Assembly (NCBI RefSeq): GCF_000372805.1
Contig: NZ_KB889952.1
Span: 1 to 63,107 of the forward strand
Length of the DNA: 63,107 bases
Reading direction: 5' to 3'
Origin: Marinobacter gelidimuriae
GTDB lineage: Bacteria > Pseudomonadota > Gammaproteobacteria > Pseudomonadales > Oleiphilaceae
Position 1 is the first letter of the stretch, and each line of letters starts with the position of its first letter. Positions 19,601-29,605 of this stretch are shown piece after piece. The notes under the pieces were generated by a model. It made no database searches. It had not been told where the DNA came from and saw only the letters and a program-made list of their open reading frames with translations. The position numbers and the translations under genes are program-made.

Positions 19601-20524
19601 GTGTTGCATAGTCAATGTGCGAAAAATTTTGTTATTGGAGCTACGTTAACACTTGGAGCGATGCTCGCTGTTGCCAGCAAACAGGCACTGGCTGCATTTC
19701 CGGAGACAACTCCAGAGCCGTTTCCTTTGTCACAACTGGAAGAAACCCGGCCGTTGGAGTCGGGCGGGCATCTTGTTCTGTTCAGCCCGGTGCGGGAGAT
19801 TAACAGTGAAATTCGGTCCGATGTGATGGCGCGGCTGCCGGTATCCGGTAATAGCCTGCTGTACCGTATTAACAACGACGCCAGTCGGGTGGGCGCGTTG
19901 AACCACTATCGCCAGACGATGCTGGATTCCGGCGCTAACATATTGTTCGAATGTACAGGCGTGCGTTGCGGTCGCAGCAACGTGTGGGCCAATCAGATTT
20001 TTGACAAATCCATGCTGCTTGGCCGCGACACTGCACAGGATTACCTGGTGGCGGGCACTGTCAGTGAAGACGGCCAGCGCTGGCTAACCCTGGTATACAC
20101 GGTTACCCGCGGTAACCTGAGCGAATACGTATGGGTAGAGCACTTCGAGGTTGGCCAAGGCGCGGTGGTGCCGGGCCTGGGATCTCTGGAAAGTCGCATT
20201 CGCGGGCCTTTGACGGTGGCCTGGCAAGACGGCTTCATTGTGCGCTTTGACTGGCAATCACGTGACCGCCGCATGTTACGGGACTGGGCCGATGCCGACG
20301 GCAGCACCGTGATGCTGATCACCTACTCGGAACTGGAAGGCAGTGAGCCGCTGGAAGACGCCATGGCCCGCGCACGCACGGCCGGTGAGTCAATGTCTGA
20401 TTTGCTGGTGCAAACCGGCATTGAGAAGGATCGCCAGCAGTTAGTAGTGGTGGGCCCGAGCATTATTCAGTCAGATCCGAAGCGCAAAGGCAATCGTGTG
20501 GAAATTGTGGTGATTTCAAGGTGA
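19601..20524 (+). CDS. DUF4892 envelope protein with signal peptide
   Basis: A 307-residue protein of the DUF4892 family, function unknown. An N-terminal signal (FVIGATLTLGAMLAVASKQALA) predicts export. The C-terminus contains MSDLLVQTGIEKDRQQLVVVGP and KGNRVEIVVISR, which resembles the end of OmpA-like peptidoglycan-binding domains, so an envelope anchor is possible. The GTG at 19601 is the likely start: AGGTGATG lies just upstream and no in-frame ATG is near. Only 4 bp separate it from the patatin-like gene, suggesting shared transcription and perhaps a shared envelope role. Confidence 0.8.
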   Translation: MLHSQCAKNFVIGATLTLGAMLAVASKQALAAFPETTPEPFPLSQLEETRPLESGGHLVLFSPVREINSEIRSDVMARLPVSGNSLLYRINNDASRVGALNHYRQTMLDSGANILFECTGVRCGRSNVWANQIFDKSMLLGRDTAQDYLVAGTVSEDGQRWLTLVYTVTRGNLSEYVWVEHFEVGQGAVVPGLGSLESRIRGPLTVAWQDGFIVRFDWQSRDRRMLRDWADADGSTVMLITYSELEGSEPLEDAMARARTAGESMSDLLVQTGIEKDRQQLVVVGPSIIQSDPKRKGNRVEIVVISR

Positions 20525-20528
20525 TGTC

Positions 20529-21794
20529 ATGACATCTAAAGACGATGAAAAGGCTGTTGCAGCTGCTGGCAAAAGCCTGGCGGCAGGTCCCGCGAAAACC
20601 GCTGCGAGCAGCAGTTCCGGGGTGGTCGAAAGCGGCGGCCTGGCTTCTGCCGGTGCGCCGGAAACCGGCAAAGACAAAAAGTCGGCGTCTCGGCAAAAGC
20701 GCGCTACCGTAGCGCTCGCCCTGGGCAGCGGCGGAGCCCGCGGCTATGCCCATATTGGCGCTATTGAAGTGCTTAACGAGCGCGGTTATGAAATTATTGC
20801 TATATCCGGTTGCTCTATGGGAGCGCTGGTGGGCGGCATGTACGCCGCGGGAAAACTGCAGCAGTACAAAGACTGGGTAACGGGGTTAGGGCAGTTCGAT
20901 GTGCTAAGGCTGCTGGACGTAACCTTCAGCGCGGTGGGCGCTATTCGCGGTGACAAAATCTTTTCGATCGTAAGCGACATTTTAGGAGATACTCGCATAG
21001 AAGACCTGCCCATTGCGTTTACCTCGGTAGCCACAGACCTGCTGGGCCATAAAGAAATCTGGTTTCAGGAAGGCCCTCTGGACCAGGCTATACGCGCATC
21101 GGTGGCTATTCCCGGTGTGGTTACGCCGCTGGTTCTGAACGGCCGGGTGCTGGTCGATGGCTCCACCCTGAACCCGCTGCCGATCATTCCGACCATTTCG
21201 GCCCACGCCGACCTGATTGTTGCGGTGAACCTGGCGGGTGAAGACGACCGCCGCCAGCGCCTGTCGGATGCGGCGTTTACCAGCCTGGACGACGATAACG
21301 ACAGTGAAGAGTGGATGAGCGCCATGCGCGAAAAAGCGTCGCGCTGGTTTGACTGGGACACGTTGAAAGGGTTGGCCGGCGGCAAAGTCGACGGTGAGCC
21401 TGCGGAAGATAAAATCAGCCGCGAAGTGCAAAAGCAGAACGCCAAAAAACAGCGAAAGCAGGCCGGAGAAGAAGCGGTACAAAGCCCGAAATCGCCCGAG
21501 CCGACAAGCACCAGCAAAGCTCAGGACGAAGGCCAGACCATTAACTGGGAAAAGCTGGGTATTGGTAAGTTCGAGGTGATGAACCTGGCCATTGAAACCA
21601 TGCAGAGCGTGCTGGTGCAGTACAAAATTGCCGGCTACCCGCCTGATCTGTTGGTGAATATTCCGAAGAACGTATGCCGCAGCTACGATTTCCACAAAGC
21701 ACCAGAGCTGATTCAGCTTGGTCGTGAGCGCATGGCAGCGGCTTTGGACCGCTATGAGCAAGACCACAGCAGCTCAGGCCCGTTGGCGGTTTAG
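20529..21794 (+). CDS. Patatin-like phospholipase (RssA type)
   Basis: A Ser-Asp dyad lipid acyl hydrolase. The oxyanion motif GSGGARG is near residue 66, the nucleophile GCSMG has Ser96, and DGS has Asp210. The family core resembles RssA/YchK. It is longer than RssA (421 against about 300): an Ala/Ser-rich N-terminal 55 residues and a charged, Lys/Gln-rich insert (about residues 285-340) are extra. There is no signal peptide. Substrate and role are not known; the neighbour DUF4892 protein is exported, so this would act on the other side of the inner membrane. Confidence 0.88.
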   Translation: MTSKDDEKAVAAAGKSLAAGPAKTAASSSSGVVESGGLASAGAPETGKDKKSASRQKRATVALALGSGGARGYAHIGAIEVLNERGYEIIAISGCSMGALVGGMYAAGKLQQYKDWVTGLGQFDVLRLLDVTFSAVGAIRGDKIFSIVSDILGDTRIEDLPIAFTSVATDLLGHKEIWFQEGPLDQAIRASVAIPGVVTPLVLNGRVLVDGSTLNPLPIIPTISAHADLIVAVNLAGEDDRRQRLSDAAFTSLDDDNDSEEWMSAMREKASRWFDWDTLKGLAGGKVDGEPAEDKISREVQKQNAKKQRKQAGEEAVQSPKSPEPTSTSKAQDEGQTINWEKLGIGKFEVMNLAIETMQSVLVQYKIAGYPPDLLVNIPKNVCRSYDFHKAPELIQLGRERMAAALDRYEQDHSSSGPLAV

Positions 21795-21863
21795 GCCGCG
21801 CGCAAGACAGCTAAAACACGTATACTGTGCGCCCATTTTCCGTTCAGACAGGACTCTTTTGCC

Positions 21864-22766
21864 GTGACCAGCCCCGTTGATGATTTGGCCACCGTACGCG
21901 ACTTTTTGCGCTACGCCTGTTCCCGTTTTGCCAAGTCGCCGCTGTACTTTGGCCATGGCACCGACAACGTTTGGGACGAAGCGGTACAGCTGGTTATGCG
22001 CAGCCTGCATTTGCCGCTGGAAAACAATAACCTGTTTCTGGATGCGCGCCTGGTGCGCGAAGAGCGCGAGCTGATTCTGGAGCGCATGGAGCGCCGGGTA
22101 GAAGAGCAGGTTCCGCTGGCCTATCTGTTGGGCGAAGCTTGGTTTATGGGGCTGCCATTTAACGTAGACCCACGGGTGCTGGTGCCGCGTTCACCGCTGG
22201 CAGAGCTGCTGGAAAATGGCTTGCAGCCCTGGCTGGGCGACGTTTATGTTGAGCGTATTCTGGATTTGTGTACCGGCAGCGGCTGCATTGGTATTGCCGC
22301 CGCCACGGTGTTTGAAGACGCCGAGGTGGACCTGGCGGATATTTCTACTGACGCGCTGGCGGTGGCCGATTCCAATATTACAATGTACCAACTGGGTGAG
22401 CGGGTGCGCACCGTGCAATCGGATGTGTTCAGCAATCTGAATGAACGTTACGATGTGATTCTGAGCAACCCGCCCTATGTGAATGCGCAGGACCTGGCCA
22501 GCATGCCTGCGGAGTTTAGCCATGAGCCGGTATTGGGTCTGGCGGCCGGTGATGACGGCCTGGAGATTGCCCATCGCATATTGGCCGGAGCCGCCGAGCG
22601 GTTGACCGAAAACGGTTTGTTGATTGTGGAAGTGGGTAACAGCTGGCCCGAGCTGGACGCGGCCTATCCACAGCTGCCGCTGACCTGGCTGGAGTTTGAA
22701 AACGGTGGCGACGGGGTGCTCGCTATTGTCGCTAAAGATTTGCGTAAATACTTGGCGAATAGCTGA
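21864..22766 (+). CDS. prmB: Ribosomal protein uL3 glutamine methyltransferase PrmB
   Basis: Methylates a glutamine in ribosomal protein uL3 during 50S assembly using S-adenosylmethionine. The 300-residue product has the Rossmann motif [16 protein letters not shown] and the N5-glutamine signature NPPY at residues 202-205, followed by the PrmB-type [19 protein letters not shown]. The N-terminal helical domain and the central [22 protein letters not shown] are intact. The start is GTG at 21864 with AGGA 10 bp upstream. It is followed by aroC after 47 bp, a common arrangement. Confidence 0.93.
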   Translation: MTSPVDDLATVRDFLRYACSRFAKSPLYFGHGTDNVWDEAVQLVMRSLHLPLENNNLFLDARLVREERELILERMERRVEEQVPLAYLLGEAWFMGLPFNVDPRVLVPRSPLAELLENGLQPWLGDVYVERILDLCTGSGCIGIAAATVFEDAEVDLADISTDALAVADSNITMYQLGERVRTVQSDVFSNLNERYDVILSNPPYVNAQDLASMPAEFSHEPVLGLAAGDDGLEIAHRILAGAAERLTENGLLIVEVGNSWPELDAAYPQLPLTWLEFENGGDGVLAIVAKDLRKYLANS

Positions 22767-22813
22767 TAAAATCGTTACAACCTTCTTATAACAACTGGAT
22801 AAGATACTGAATT

Positions 22814-23908
22814 ATGTCTGGAAACACATTTGGCAAACTGTTCACGGTGACCACGTTTGGTGAAAGCCACGGGGCCGCTCTGGGGTGTGTAATTGATGGC
22901 TGTCCGCCGGGGCTCGAGCTGTCTGAAGAAGACATGCAGTACGATCTTGATCGCCGTAAACCGGGCACGTCGCGCTACACCACCCAGCGCCGCGAAGCCG
23001 ATGAAGTGCGCATTCTTTCCGGTGTGTTTGAAGGTCGCACCACCGGCACGTCCATTGGTCTGCTGATTGAAAATACCGATCAGCGCTCCAAAGATTATTC
23101 AAAAATTGCCACCCAGTTTCGCCCGGCCCACGCTGATTACACCTATCACCACAAATTCGGTGAGCGGGATCATCGCGGTGGCGGACGCTCTTCGGCCCGC
23201 GAGACCGCCATGCGTGTGGCCGCTGGCGCCGTAGCACGCAAATTCCTGCTGCGGCGCCTCGGCATTACTGTGCGTGGCTACCTGAGCCAATTAGGCCCGA
23301 TAAAAGCCGAAACCCTGGATTGGGAGCAAGTACACCAGAATCCGTTTTTCTGCCCGGACGCCAGCAAAGTGCCGGAAATGGAAGCCTACATGAAAGCGTT
23401 GGTTAAAGAGGGCAACTCGATTGGCGCCCGTATTAACGTGGTGGCCGAAGGCGTACCACCGGGGCTGGGCGAGCCGGTGTTTGATCGGCTAGACGCAGAC
23501 CTTACCCATGCTTTAATGAGTATTAACGCCGTAAAAGGCGTTGAAATTGGTGCCGGTTTTGGCTGTATTGACCAAAAAGGGACTCAGCACCGTGATGAAA
23601 TGACGCCGGAAGGGTTTTTGTCGAATCAAGCCGGTGGCATTCTGGGGGGCATTTCCTCTGGCCAGCCCATTCTGGCCAGTATCGCACTCAAGCCGACCTC
23701 CAGCCTGCGCTTGCCGGGCCGGAGTATTGATGTCGACGGCAACCCGGTCGAGATTATCACCACCGGCCGCCACGACCCCTGCGTGGGCATTCGCGCGACG
23801 CCCATCGCCGAGGCGATGATGGCGATTGTGCTGTTGGACCATTATTTGCGCCATCGCGGCCAGAACGCTGATGTGCGGGTAACCACGCCGGTGCTGCCCC
23901 AGCTTTGA
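22814..23908 (+). CDS. aroC: Chorismate synthase AroC
   Basis: Last step of the shikimate pathway: removes phosphate from EPSP to give chorismate, using reduced FMN. The 364 residues and the conserved [19 protein letters not shown], the Arg-rich [17 protein letters not shown], and [13 protein letters not shown] are typical. Its product feeds pabB, trpF (via tryptophan synthesis) and folate. The ribosome site is weak (GGAT at about 22798). An incomplete copy and a full copy of the palindromic repeat lie just after the stop. Confidence 0.96.
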   Translation: MSGNTFGKLFTVTTFGESHGAALGCVIDGCPPGLELSEEDMQYDLDRRKPGTSRYTTQRREADEVRILSGVFEGRTTGTSIGLLIENTDQRSKDYSKIATQFRPAHADYTYHHKFGERDHRGGGRSSARETAMRVAAGAVARKFLLRRLGITVRGYLSQLGPIKAETLDWEQVHQNPFFCPDASKVPEMEAYMKALVKEGNSIGARINVVAEGVPPGLGEPVFDRLDADLTHALMSINAVKGVEIGAGFGCIDQKGTQHRDEMTPEGFLSNQAGGILGGISSGQPILASIALKPTSSLRLPGRSIDVDGNPVEIITTGRHDPCVGIRATPIAEAMMAIVLLDHYLRHRGQNADVRVTTPVLPQL

Positions 23909-23937
23909 TGCTCCTGCTAAAAGGAATTGGCGAAAGA

Positions 23938-23983
23938 CACCAGGGACGGATTTGCACCAGGGACGGATTTCAAATCCGTCCCT
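23938..23983. repeat. REP-like palindrome, copy A, with an upstream half copy
   Basis: The full palindrome is 23959-23983: arms AGGGACGGATTT and AAATCCGTCCCT around one C. A half copy (AGGGACGGATTT) sits at 23942-23953, giving a 17-bp direct repeat of CACCAGGGACGGATTT plus one base. Both arms carry the same change relative to the other copies, CGG/CCG in place of CAG/CTG, so pairing is kept. It lies between aroC and the MFS gene and could end aroC transcription. Confidence 0.85.
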
Positions 23984-24040
23984 ACTGGCTTAAAAATGGT
24001 ACTGAAAGGTAACGGCGCGAATTAAAGGTAAGGGGTAACA

Positions 24041-25213
24041 GTGACGCACTGGCGCCTGTCGAATTTGTATTTCTGGTTCTTCGCCCTGTTGGGCGGGATG
24101 CTGCCTTACTGGTCGCTTTACCTTGAAGGCCGCGGTTTTTCCTATCTGCAAATCGCCAGTTTGATGGCAACCATCCAGCTTACCAAGATTGTGGCCCCCA
24201 GCGTGTGGGGCCATTTGGGCGACCGCACCGGGCAAAGGGTGCGGCTGGTCCGCTTCGGTACGATCACCGGTTCCCTGTGTTTTGCTGGCGTGTTTCTAGA
24301 GCCGGGCTTTACCGGCCTGCTGCTGGTGATGCTGGCGTTCACTTTTTTCTGGAACGCCGTGCTGCCCCTTTACGAAGTCATCACTCTGCAGGTTCTGGGT
24401 GCACAGCGGGACCAATACGGCAAAATCCGCTTGTGGGGTTCGGTGGGCTTTATTGCCGCCGTGGCGTTGATTGGCGTACTGCTGGAATGGGTGGATATCC
24501 GCTATTTGCCGATGCTGTTGATTCCGCTGTTTGCCGGCATTGCGGTGTCGGCCTGGATGCTGCCTGTTGAAAAAATCATTCGCAGCCAGAAGTCTCCGCG
24601 GGGCAGCCTGAAGGCCATTCTGACCCATCCTGCGGTGATTGCGTTTTTTGTGATGAACTTTTTACTGCAAGTGGCCCACGGCTCTTACTACACGTTTTTC
24701 AGTATTCACCTGCAGCTGCACGATTACGGCAAGCTGGCTATTGGCCTGTTGTGGTCGCTGGGCGTTATCGCCGAAATTGTCCTGTTTATGGTGATGCATC
24801 GCCTGGGCGCGCGTTTCAGCGTGCGCCACATTGTGCTGGCGGCCTTGCTGCTAAGCCTGCTGCGCTGGTTGCTGATTGCGGAAATGGCGTCGGTGCTGCC
24901 GGTGCTGATATTTGCCCAGCTGTTGCATGCGGCATCTTACGGCGCGTTACACGCGGTGTCGGTGCAGTACATTCAAGGCTTTTTTGGCCGCCATCATCAC
25001 GGCCAGGGGCAGGCACTTTATAGCGGGTTAACGTTTGGTGCCGGTGGGGCTTTGGGTGCCTGGGGTGCGGGGTTCCTGGTAGACGGTATTGACACCTCCG
25101 CGGCCTTCCTGGGCAGCGCGGTTGTCACCGCCCTGGCGTTCGCCGCAGCCTGGCGCGGTTTGCGACCACCGCCTCCGCCGCCTGAGCTAGAGGAAAGTAG
25201 GGGACAGATTTGA
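24041..25213 (+). CDS. MFS transporter of the HcaT/nucleoside-symporter-like type
   Basis: A 390-residue, 12-segment transporter in the inner membrane. The start THWRLSNLYFWFFALLGG (after M) and the loop GHLGDRTGQRVRLVRFG match the MFS_1-like/HcaT group (related to phenylpropionate permease). The substrate cannot be told. The start is GTG at 24041 after AAGGTAAGGGG. The C-terminal tail ESRGQI and the TGA stop lie inside palindrome copy B, so the natural end was probably different. It overlaps the convergent LysR gene by 27 bp. Confidence 0.85.
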   Translation: MTHWRLSNLYFWFFALLGGMLPYWSLYLEGRGFSYLQIASLMATIQLTKIVAPSVWGHLGDRTGQRVRLVRFGTITGSLCFAGVFLEPGFTGLLLVMLAFTFFWNAVLPLYEVITLQVLGAQRDQYGKIRLWGSVGFIAAVALIGVLLEWVDIRYLPMLLIPLFAGIAVSAWMLPVEKIIRSQKSPRGSLKAILTHPAVIAFFVMNFLLQVAHGSYYTFFSIHLQLHDYGKLAIGLLWSLGVIAEIVLFMVMHRLGARFSVRHIVLAALLLSLLRWLLIAEMASVLPVLIFAQLLHAASYGALHAVSVQYIQGFFGRHHHGQGQALYSGLTFGAGGALGAWGAGFLVDGIDTSAAFLGSAVVTALAFAAAWRGLRPPPPPPELEESRGQI

Positions 25214-26125
25214 AATCTGTCCCCGCTTTAGCGGGTCACTACGCCGGGCTTTTTCCTGTTGTTCCACAATCGCCAGCAGAGCCTGGGCGGCACCGCTCAA
25301 GTCTCTGCCTGACAGGCCAATAGCCCCCATCAGCCGCGCCACTGAATGTGCTACCGGCAGTACCCGCAGGCTGCTGTCCAGCATGCGCACCGGCAATACG
25401 CTCCAGCCAAGACCCACACTGGTCATCATTTTCAGGGTTTCGAGGTAGTTTGTGGGCATCTGCGAGCTTAACGGCAGGTTGACCTCCATAAACAGCCGGC
25501 TGACCAACCGATACGTTCCCGTACTGGTGTCTGGCAATAGCGCAGCGTGGCCAGACAAGTCCGCCAGAGTAGGCTGTTCTAGCGCTCCCAGCGGATGCTC
25601 CGGCCCGACCACAAACGCCATGGGGTCTGGCCACTGGGCGTACACCTTAAAGTTCGGGTCGATACCATCGCTCAGGGTAACAAAGGCCAGTTCGGCGCCG
25701 CGTTTGCGCATCTGGGCGTAGGCGGCGTCTGATTCCATAAATTGAAGATCAAGGGTGACCTGCGGATAATCGCGCTTGAAGCGCCGCAGCCAGCTTGGCA
25801 GGTGGTGCAGGCCAATGTGGTGACTGGCAATAATCTGTAGCTCGCCGGCCACTTCGCGGGTGCTTGGCGACAGGGCAATGCGGGCGTTGTGAATTTCATC
25901 CAGAATCCGCCTGGCGTGGGGCAGCAGCCGTGCGCCGGCGTCGGTCAGTTTGAGCTGGCGTTGGCTGCGATCAACCAGCTCGGCGCCGAGCTGGGCTTCC
26001 AGAGCGGCCAGCCGCTTGCTGATGGCAGGCTGGGTAATGTGCAGCTGCTCTGCGGCTTCAGAGAACGAGCCCTGGTCAACAATGGCCAGAAAAGCGCGCA
26101 ATGTGTTGGAATCCATAGCTACCAT
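25187..26125 (-). CDS. LysR-type regulator divergent from leuC
   Basis: A LysR-family protein with the helix-turn-helix GSFSEAAEQLHITQPAISKR near the N-terminus and a periplasmic-binding-like effector domain. Length is 312 residues. The effector is unknown. In P. aeruginosa a LysR gene occupies the same place beside leuC, so control of leuCDB is plausible; leucine-pathway intermediates would be natural effectors. The last residues (RGQISNLSPTFL) are encoded through palindrome copy B. The start could be 26125 or the ATG at 26116; neither has a strong ribosome site. A candidate operator lies 58 bp upstream. Confidence 0.9.
   Translation of the reverse strand: MVAMDSNTLRAFLAIVDQGSFSEAAEQLHITQPAISKRLAALEAQLGAELVDRSQRQLKLTDAGARLLPHARRILDEIHNARIALSPSTREVAGELQIIASHHIGLHHLPSWLRRFKRDYPQVTLDLQFMESDAAYAQMRKRGAELAFVTLSDGIDPNFKVYAQWPDPMAFVVGPEHPLGALEQPTLADLSGHAALLPDTSTGTYRLVSRLFMEVNLPLSSQMPTNYLETLKMMTSVGLGWSVLPVRMLDSSLRVLPVAHSVARLMGAIGLSGRDLSGAAQALLAIVEQQEKARRSDPLKRGQISNLSPTFL
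25200..25224. repeat. REP-like palindrome, copy B, inside two convergent gene ends
   Basis: Perfect 12-bp arms GGGGACAGATTT and AAATCTGTCCCC around a central G. The central TGA (25211-25213) ends the MFS gene. On the other strand the centre reads TCA, so the LysR gene passes through and ends at 25187. Confidence 0.9.
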
Positions 26126-26182
26126 GTCCGCTGTCGAATAAAAGTGCTTTTTCCAGCACCCTGAAGCGTTTCATTCTATTCG

Positions 26183-26207
26183 ATAGTATTCCAGACAGGA
26201 ATACTAT
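26183..26207. promoter_or_regulatory. Candidate LysR operator between the regulator gene and leuC
   Basis: A perfect 10-bp inverted repeat, ATAGTATTCC and GGAATACTAT, with a 5-bp spacer, lies in the 212-bp divergent region. It includes the T-N11-A pattern usual for LysR-type sites. It is placed 58 bp from the regulator start and 130 bp from leuC. Confidence 0.55.
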
Positions 26208-26222
26208 GCATAAAAACATGAA

Positions 26223-26251
26223 TTGAGGTTATTGGTCAGGCACTTTAGACT
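26223..26251 (+). promoter_or_regulatory. Candidate leuC promoter
   Basis: TTGAGG at 26223-26228 and TAGACT at 26246-26251 with a 17-bp spacer, 16 bp downstream of the inverted repeat, a position that suits activation from it. The -10 match is only fair. Confidence 0.35.
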
Positions 26252-26337
26252 GTTCACACAATCAGAACTCTAAAGGGCGCAGCCGTATTAACGGTGATGA
26301 GCTTTTTTAAAAACCCCAAAACGATGAGAGAGCGATC

Positions 26338-27756
26338 ATGGCGGGTAAAACCTTATACGACAAACTGTGGGACGATCATCTGGTAAAACAGCGTGATGAC
26401 GGCTCTGCGCTTATTTACATTGACCGCCACCTGCTGCACGAAGTGACGTCGCCGCAGGCGTTTGAAGGTCTGCGCCTGGCCAACCGAAAGCCCTGGCGGA
26501 TTGATGCCAATCTGGCAACGCCCGACCATAACGTGCCCACCACTGACCGCACCATGGGAATCGACGGCATTGTAGACCCGGTATCGCGCATTCAGGTGGA
26601 AACCCTGGATAGCAACTGCGACGAGTTCGGCATTCTTGAATTCAAGATTAAAGACCAACGCCAGGGCATAGTGCACGTGATCGGGCCCGAGCAGGGTGCA
26701 ACCTTGCCCGGTATGACCATTGTCTGCGGTGATTCCCATACCTCGACCCACGGCGCTTTTGGCTGCCTGGCCCACGGTATTGGCACCTCGGAAGTGGAAC
26801 ACGTGCTGGCTACCCAGTGCCTGGTGCAGCAGAAAATAAAAAATATGCTGGTGAAAGTGAATGGCCAGTTGGGTAAAGGCGTAACCGCCAAAGACGCAGT
26901 GCTGGCGATTATTGGCAAAATTGGTACCGCTGGCGGTTCCGGGCATGCTATCGAGTTTGGCGGCGAAGCCATACAAAGCCTGAGCATGGAAGGCCGGATG
27001 ACGGTGTGCAATATGGCAATTGAAGCCGGCGCCCGCGTTGGTATGGTGGCGGTAGACGGCACCACTATCGATTACGTCAAGGGTCGGCCGTTTTCACCCA
27101 AGGGTGAAGCCTGGAATGCAGCCGTTGCTCATTGGCGCACCTTGCACAGTGACCCGAGCGCCGAATTCGACAAAGTGGTTGAGCTTGAGGGCGCGGATAT
27201 TCAGCCTCAGGTGAGCTGGGGCACATCCCCGGAAATGGTGGCAAACGTGGCCGGCCAGGTGCCAGACCCGGCGAAAGAAACCGACTTGATAAAACGGGAA
27301 GGGCTTGAACGTGCGCTGAAATACATGGGTCTGCTGCCCAATCAGTTGATCACCGACATCAAGCTGGACCGGATATTTATTGGTTCCTGTACCAACAGCC
27401 GGATTGAAGACCTGCGCAAGGCGGCGCTGGTGGTTAAAGGCCGCAAGGTGGCGGGTAGTTTGAAGCAGGCCATGGTAGTGCCGGGCTCGGGTTTGGTTAA
27501 GTTGCAGGCCGAAGCCGAAGGGCTGGACAAGATTTTCCTGGAAGCGGGCCTGGAATGGCGTGATCCGGGTTGCTCCATGTGCCTGGCCATGAACGCCGAT
27601 AAATTGGGGCAGGGCGAGCATTGTGCGTCTACCTCTAACCGTAACTTTGAGGGGCGTCAGGGTTTTGGTGGGCGTACCCACCTGGTTAGCCCGGCCATGG
27701 CAGCGGCGGCAGCGATTGCCGGCCATTTTGTTGACGTTCGTGAAATGCTGAACTGA
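26338..27756 (+). CDS. leuC: 3-isopropylmalate dehydratase large subunit LeuC
   Basis: With LeuD isomerises 2-isopropylmalate to 3-isopropylmalate in leucine synthesis. The 472 residues are typical. The three [4Fe-4S] ligands are Cys351 (GSCTNSR), Cys412 and Cys415 (DPGCSMC). The start [16 protein letters not shown] is the family N-terminus, with GAGAGAG upstream. leuD follows after 19 bp, and the pair is followed by leuB, so a leuCDB operon is likely, perhaps under the divergent LysR. Confidence 0.97.
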   Translation: MAGKTLYDKLWDDHLVKQRDDGSALIYIDRHLLHEVTSPQAFEGLRLANRKPWRIDANLATPDHNVPTTDRTMGIDGIVDPVSRIQVETLDSNCDEFGILEFKIKDQRQGIVHVIGPEQGATLPGMTIVCGDSHTSTHGAFGCLAHGIGTSEVEHVLATQCLVQQKIKNMLVKVNGQLGKGVTAKDAVLAIIGKIGTAGGSGHAIEFGGEAIQSLSMEGRMTVCNMAIEAGARVGMVAVDGTTIDYVKGRPFSPKGEAWNAAVAHWRTLHSDPSAEFDKVVELEGADIQPQVSWGTSPEMVANVAGQVPDPAKETDLIKREGLERALKYMGLLPNQLITDIKLDRIFIGSCTNSRIEDLRKAALVVKGRKVAGSLKQAMVVPGSGLVKLQAEAEGLDKIFLEAGLEWRDPGCSMCLAMNADKLGQGEHCASTSNRNFEGRQGFGGRTHLVSPAMAAAAAIAGHFVDVREMLN

Positions 27757-27775
27757 GCCACAGGAGACAATCACC

Positions 27776-28423
27776 ATGCGCGCATTTACCCAACACAAGG
27801 GCCTGGTAGCCCCCATGGACCGTTCCAATGTGGACACGGACCTGATCATTCCCAAGCAATTTTTGAAGTCCATCAAACGCACCGGCTTCGGCCCCAACCT
27901 GTTTGACCCATTGCGTTATCTGGACGAGGGCCAGCCTGGTCAGGACAGTTCCCAACGCCCGTTAAACACGGATTTTGTGCTGAACCAAAAACGCTACAGC
28001 GGTGCCAGCGTGCTGCTGGCCCGCACCAATTTTGGTTGCGGTTCCAGCCGTGAACACGCGCCTTGGGCGCTGGAAGATTTCGGCTTTCGGGTGATTGTTG
28101 CCCCCAGTTTTGCTGATATTTTTTATAATAACTGCTTTAAGAATGGGCTGTTGCCTGTTGTTCTTGATGAAAAAATAGTTGATCAGCTGTTTATTGAAGC
28201 TGAGGCCAGTGAAGGCTATGAACTGACGGTAGACCTTGAGGCCAACACCGTTATTACGCCGTCTGGCGAGTCTTTCAGCTTCGACGTAGACGGCTTCCGT
28301 CGCCATTGCCTGCTGAACGGCCTGGACGATATTGGTGTGACTCTGGAAGACGCCGATGTTATTCAGCATTACGAAGATGCGCGCCGCAAAACCGCACCCT
28401 GGCTGTTTGGTGCCGGCCAGTAA
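27776..28423 (+). CDS. leuD: 3-isopropylmalate dehydratase small subunit LeuD
   Basis: Small swivelling subunit of isopropylmalate isomerase. The 215 residues contain the family start [22 protein letters not shown] (split: [12 protein letters not shown] then [10 protein letters not shown]) and the substrate loop [24 protein letters not shown] at 27762-27766 sits 9 bp before the ATG. Directly linked to leuC and leuB. Confidence 0.97.
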   Translation: MRAFTQHKGLVAPMDRSNVDTDLIIPKQFLKSIKRTGFGPNLFDPLRYLDEGQPGQDSSQRPLNTDFVLNQKRYSGASVLLARTNFGCGSSREHAPWALEDFGFRVIVAPSFADIFYNNCFKNGLLPVVLDEKIVDQLFIEAEASEGYELTVDLEANTVITPSGESFSFDVDGFRRHCLLNGLDDIGVTLEDADVIQHYEDARRKTAPWLFGAGQ

Positions 28424-28468
28424 TTTGGCTGTTAAACCAATGTCGAAACCGATATCAAGGAACCTGAT

Positions 28469-29542
28469 ATGTCACGAACCATATTACTGCTGCCGGGCGA
28501 CGGCATTGGCCCTGAAATCATGGGCGAGGCCGAAAAAGTACTGCGCCGGGTGAATGAGTCGTTCAAGCTTGATTTGAGCTTTCAGCACGGCTTGGTTGGC
28601 GGTGCTGCGCTGGATGATTCCGACACCCCGCTGCCGGATGAAACCCTGGAGTTGGCCACCAAGGCCGACGCGATTCTGCTGGGCGCCGTTGGCGGCCCGA
28701 AGTGGGATGGCCTGCCGATGGCCAAACGCCCGGAAAAAGGTTTGCTGGGCCTGCGTTCCAACCTTGAGCTGTTTGCCAATTTTCGCCCTGCTATTCTTTA
28801 TCCGCAGCTGGCGTCTGCTTCTTCGCTGAAGCCGGAAGTGGTGTCCGGGCTGGATATCATGATTATCCGTGAGCTGACCGGCGGTATTTACTTCGGCCAG
28901 CCTCGCGGTGTGCGGCAACTGGAAAGCGGTGAGCGCCAGGGCTATAACACTTACGCTTATACAGAGACTGAAATTCGCCGTATTGGCCGGGTCGCGTTTG
29001 AAACGGCTCAGCAGCGCGGTAAAAAACTGTGCTCGGTCGACAAGGCCAACGTGTTGGAAGTGACCGTGCTGTGGCGTGAGGTCATGAACGAGCTCAAGCT
29101 CGAGTATCCGGACGTAGAGCTGTCTCACATGTACGTGGATAACGCCGCGATGCAGCTGGTGCGCGCACCCAAACAGTTTGACGTGATTGTAACCGGCAAT
29201 TTGTTTGGTGATATTCTTTCTGACGAAGCCGCTATGCTGACAGGCTCCATCGGCATGCTGCCGTCGGCTTCGATGAACTCGGCGAAGCAGGGCATGTACG
29301 AGCCTTGCCATGGTTCGGCGCCTGATATTGCCGGCAAAGGCATTGCAAACCCGCTGGCGACCATTCTTAGCGTTGCAATGATGCTACGCTACAGTCTGGA
29401 CGAAAGCGCCGCCGCAGCAGCCATTGAAGCCGCGGTTGGCAAGGTGCTGGACCAGGGCTTGCGCACAGCGGATATAATGTCGGAAGGCTGCACCCGGGTT
29501 TCTACCCGTGAAATGGGTGAAGCGGTACTGTCGCAGCCTTAA
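28469..29542 (+). CDS. leuB: 3-isopropylmalate dehydrogenase LeuB
   Basis: NAD-dependent oxidative decarboxylation of 3-isopropylmalate to 2-ketoisocaproate, the third leucine step. The 357-residue product shows the start [12 protein letters not shown], the substrate arginine region [13 protein letters not shown], the catalytic region [10 protein letters not shown], the metal-binding [20 protein letters not shown], and the NAD motif [22 protein letters not shown] lies 8 bp before the start. It follows leuD by 45 bp; no methyltransferase gene is inserted between them, unlike my recollection of P. aeruginosa. Confidence 0.97.
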   Translation: MSRTILLLPGDGIGPEIMGEAEKVLRRVNESFKLDLSFQHGLVGGAALDDSDTPLPDETLELATKADAILLGAVGGPKWDGLPMAKRPEKGLLGLRSNLELFANFRPAILYPQLASASSLKPEVVSGLDIMIIRELTGGIYFGQPRGVRQLESGERQGYNTYAYTETEIRRIGRVAFETAQQRGKKLCSVDKANVLEVTVLWREVMNELKLEYPDVELSHMYVDNAAMQLVRAPKQFDVIVTGNLFGDILSDEAAMLTGSIGMLPSASMNSAKQGMYEPCHGSAPDIAGKGIANPLATILSVAMMLRYSLDESAAAAAIEAAVGKVLDQGLRTADIMSEGCTRVSTREMGEAVLSQP

Positions 29543-29605
29543 CATTCACTCCGCCCGGGCCCGCGAATCCGGCCAGGGCAGGTATAAAAAAGGTTTGAAA
29601 GTCAC

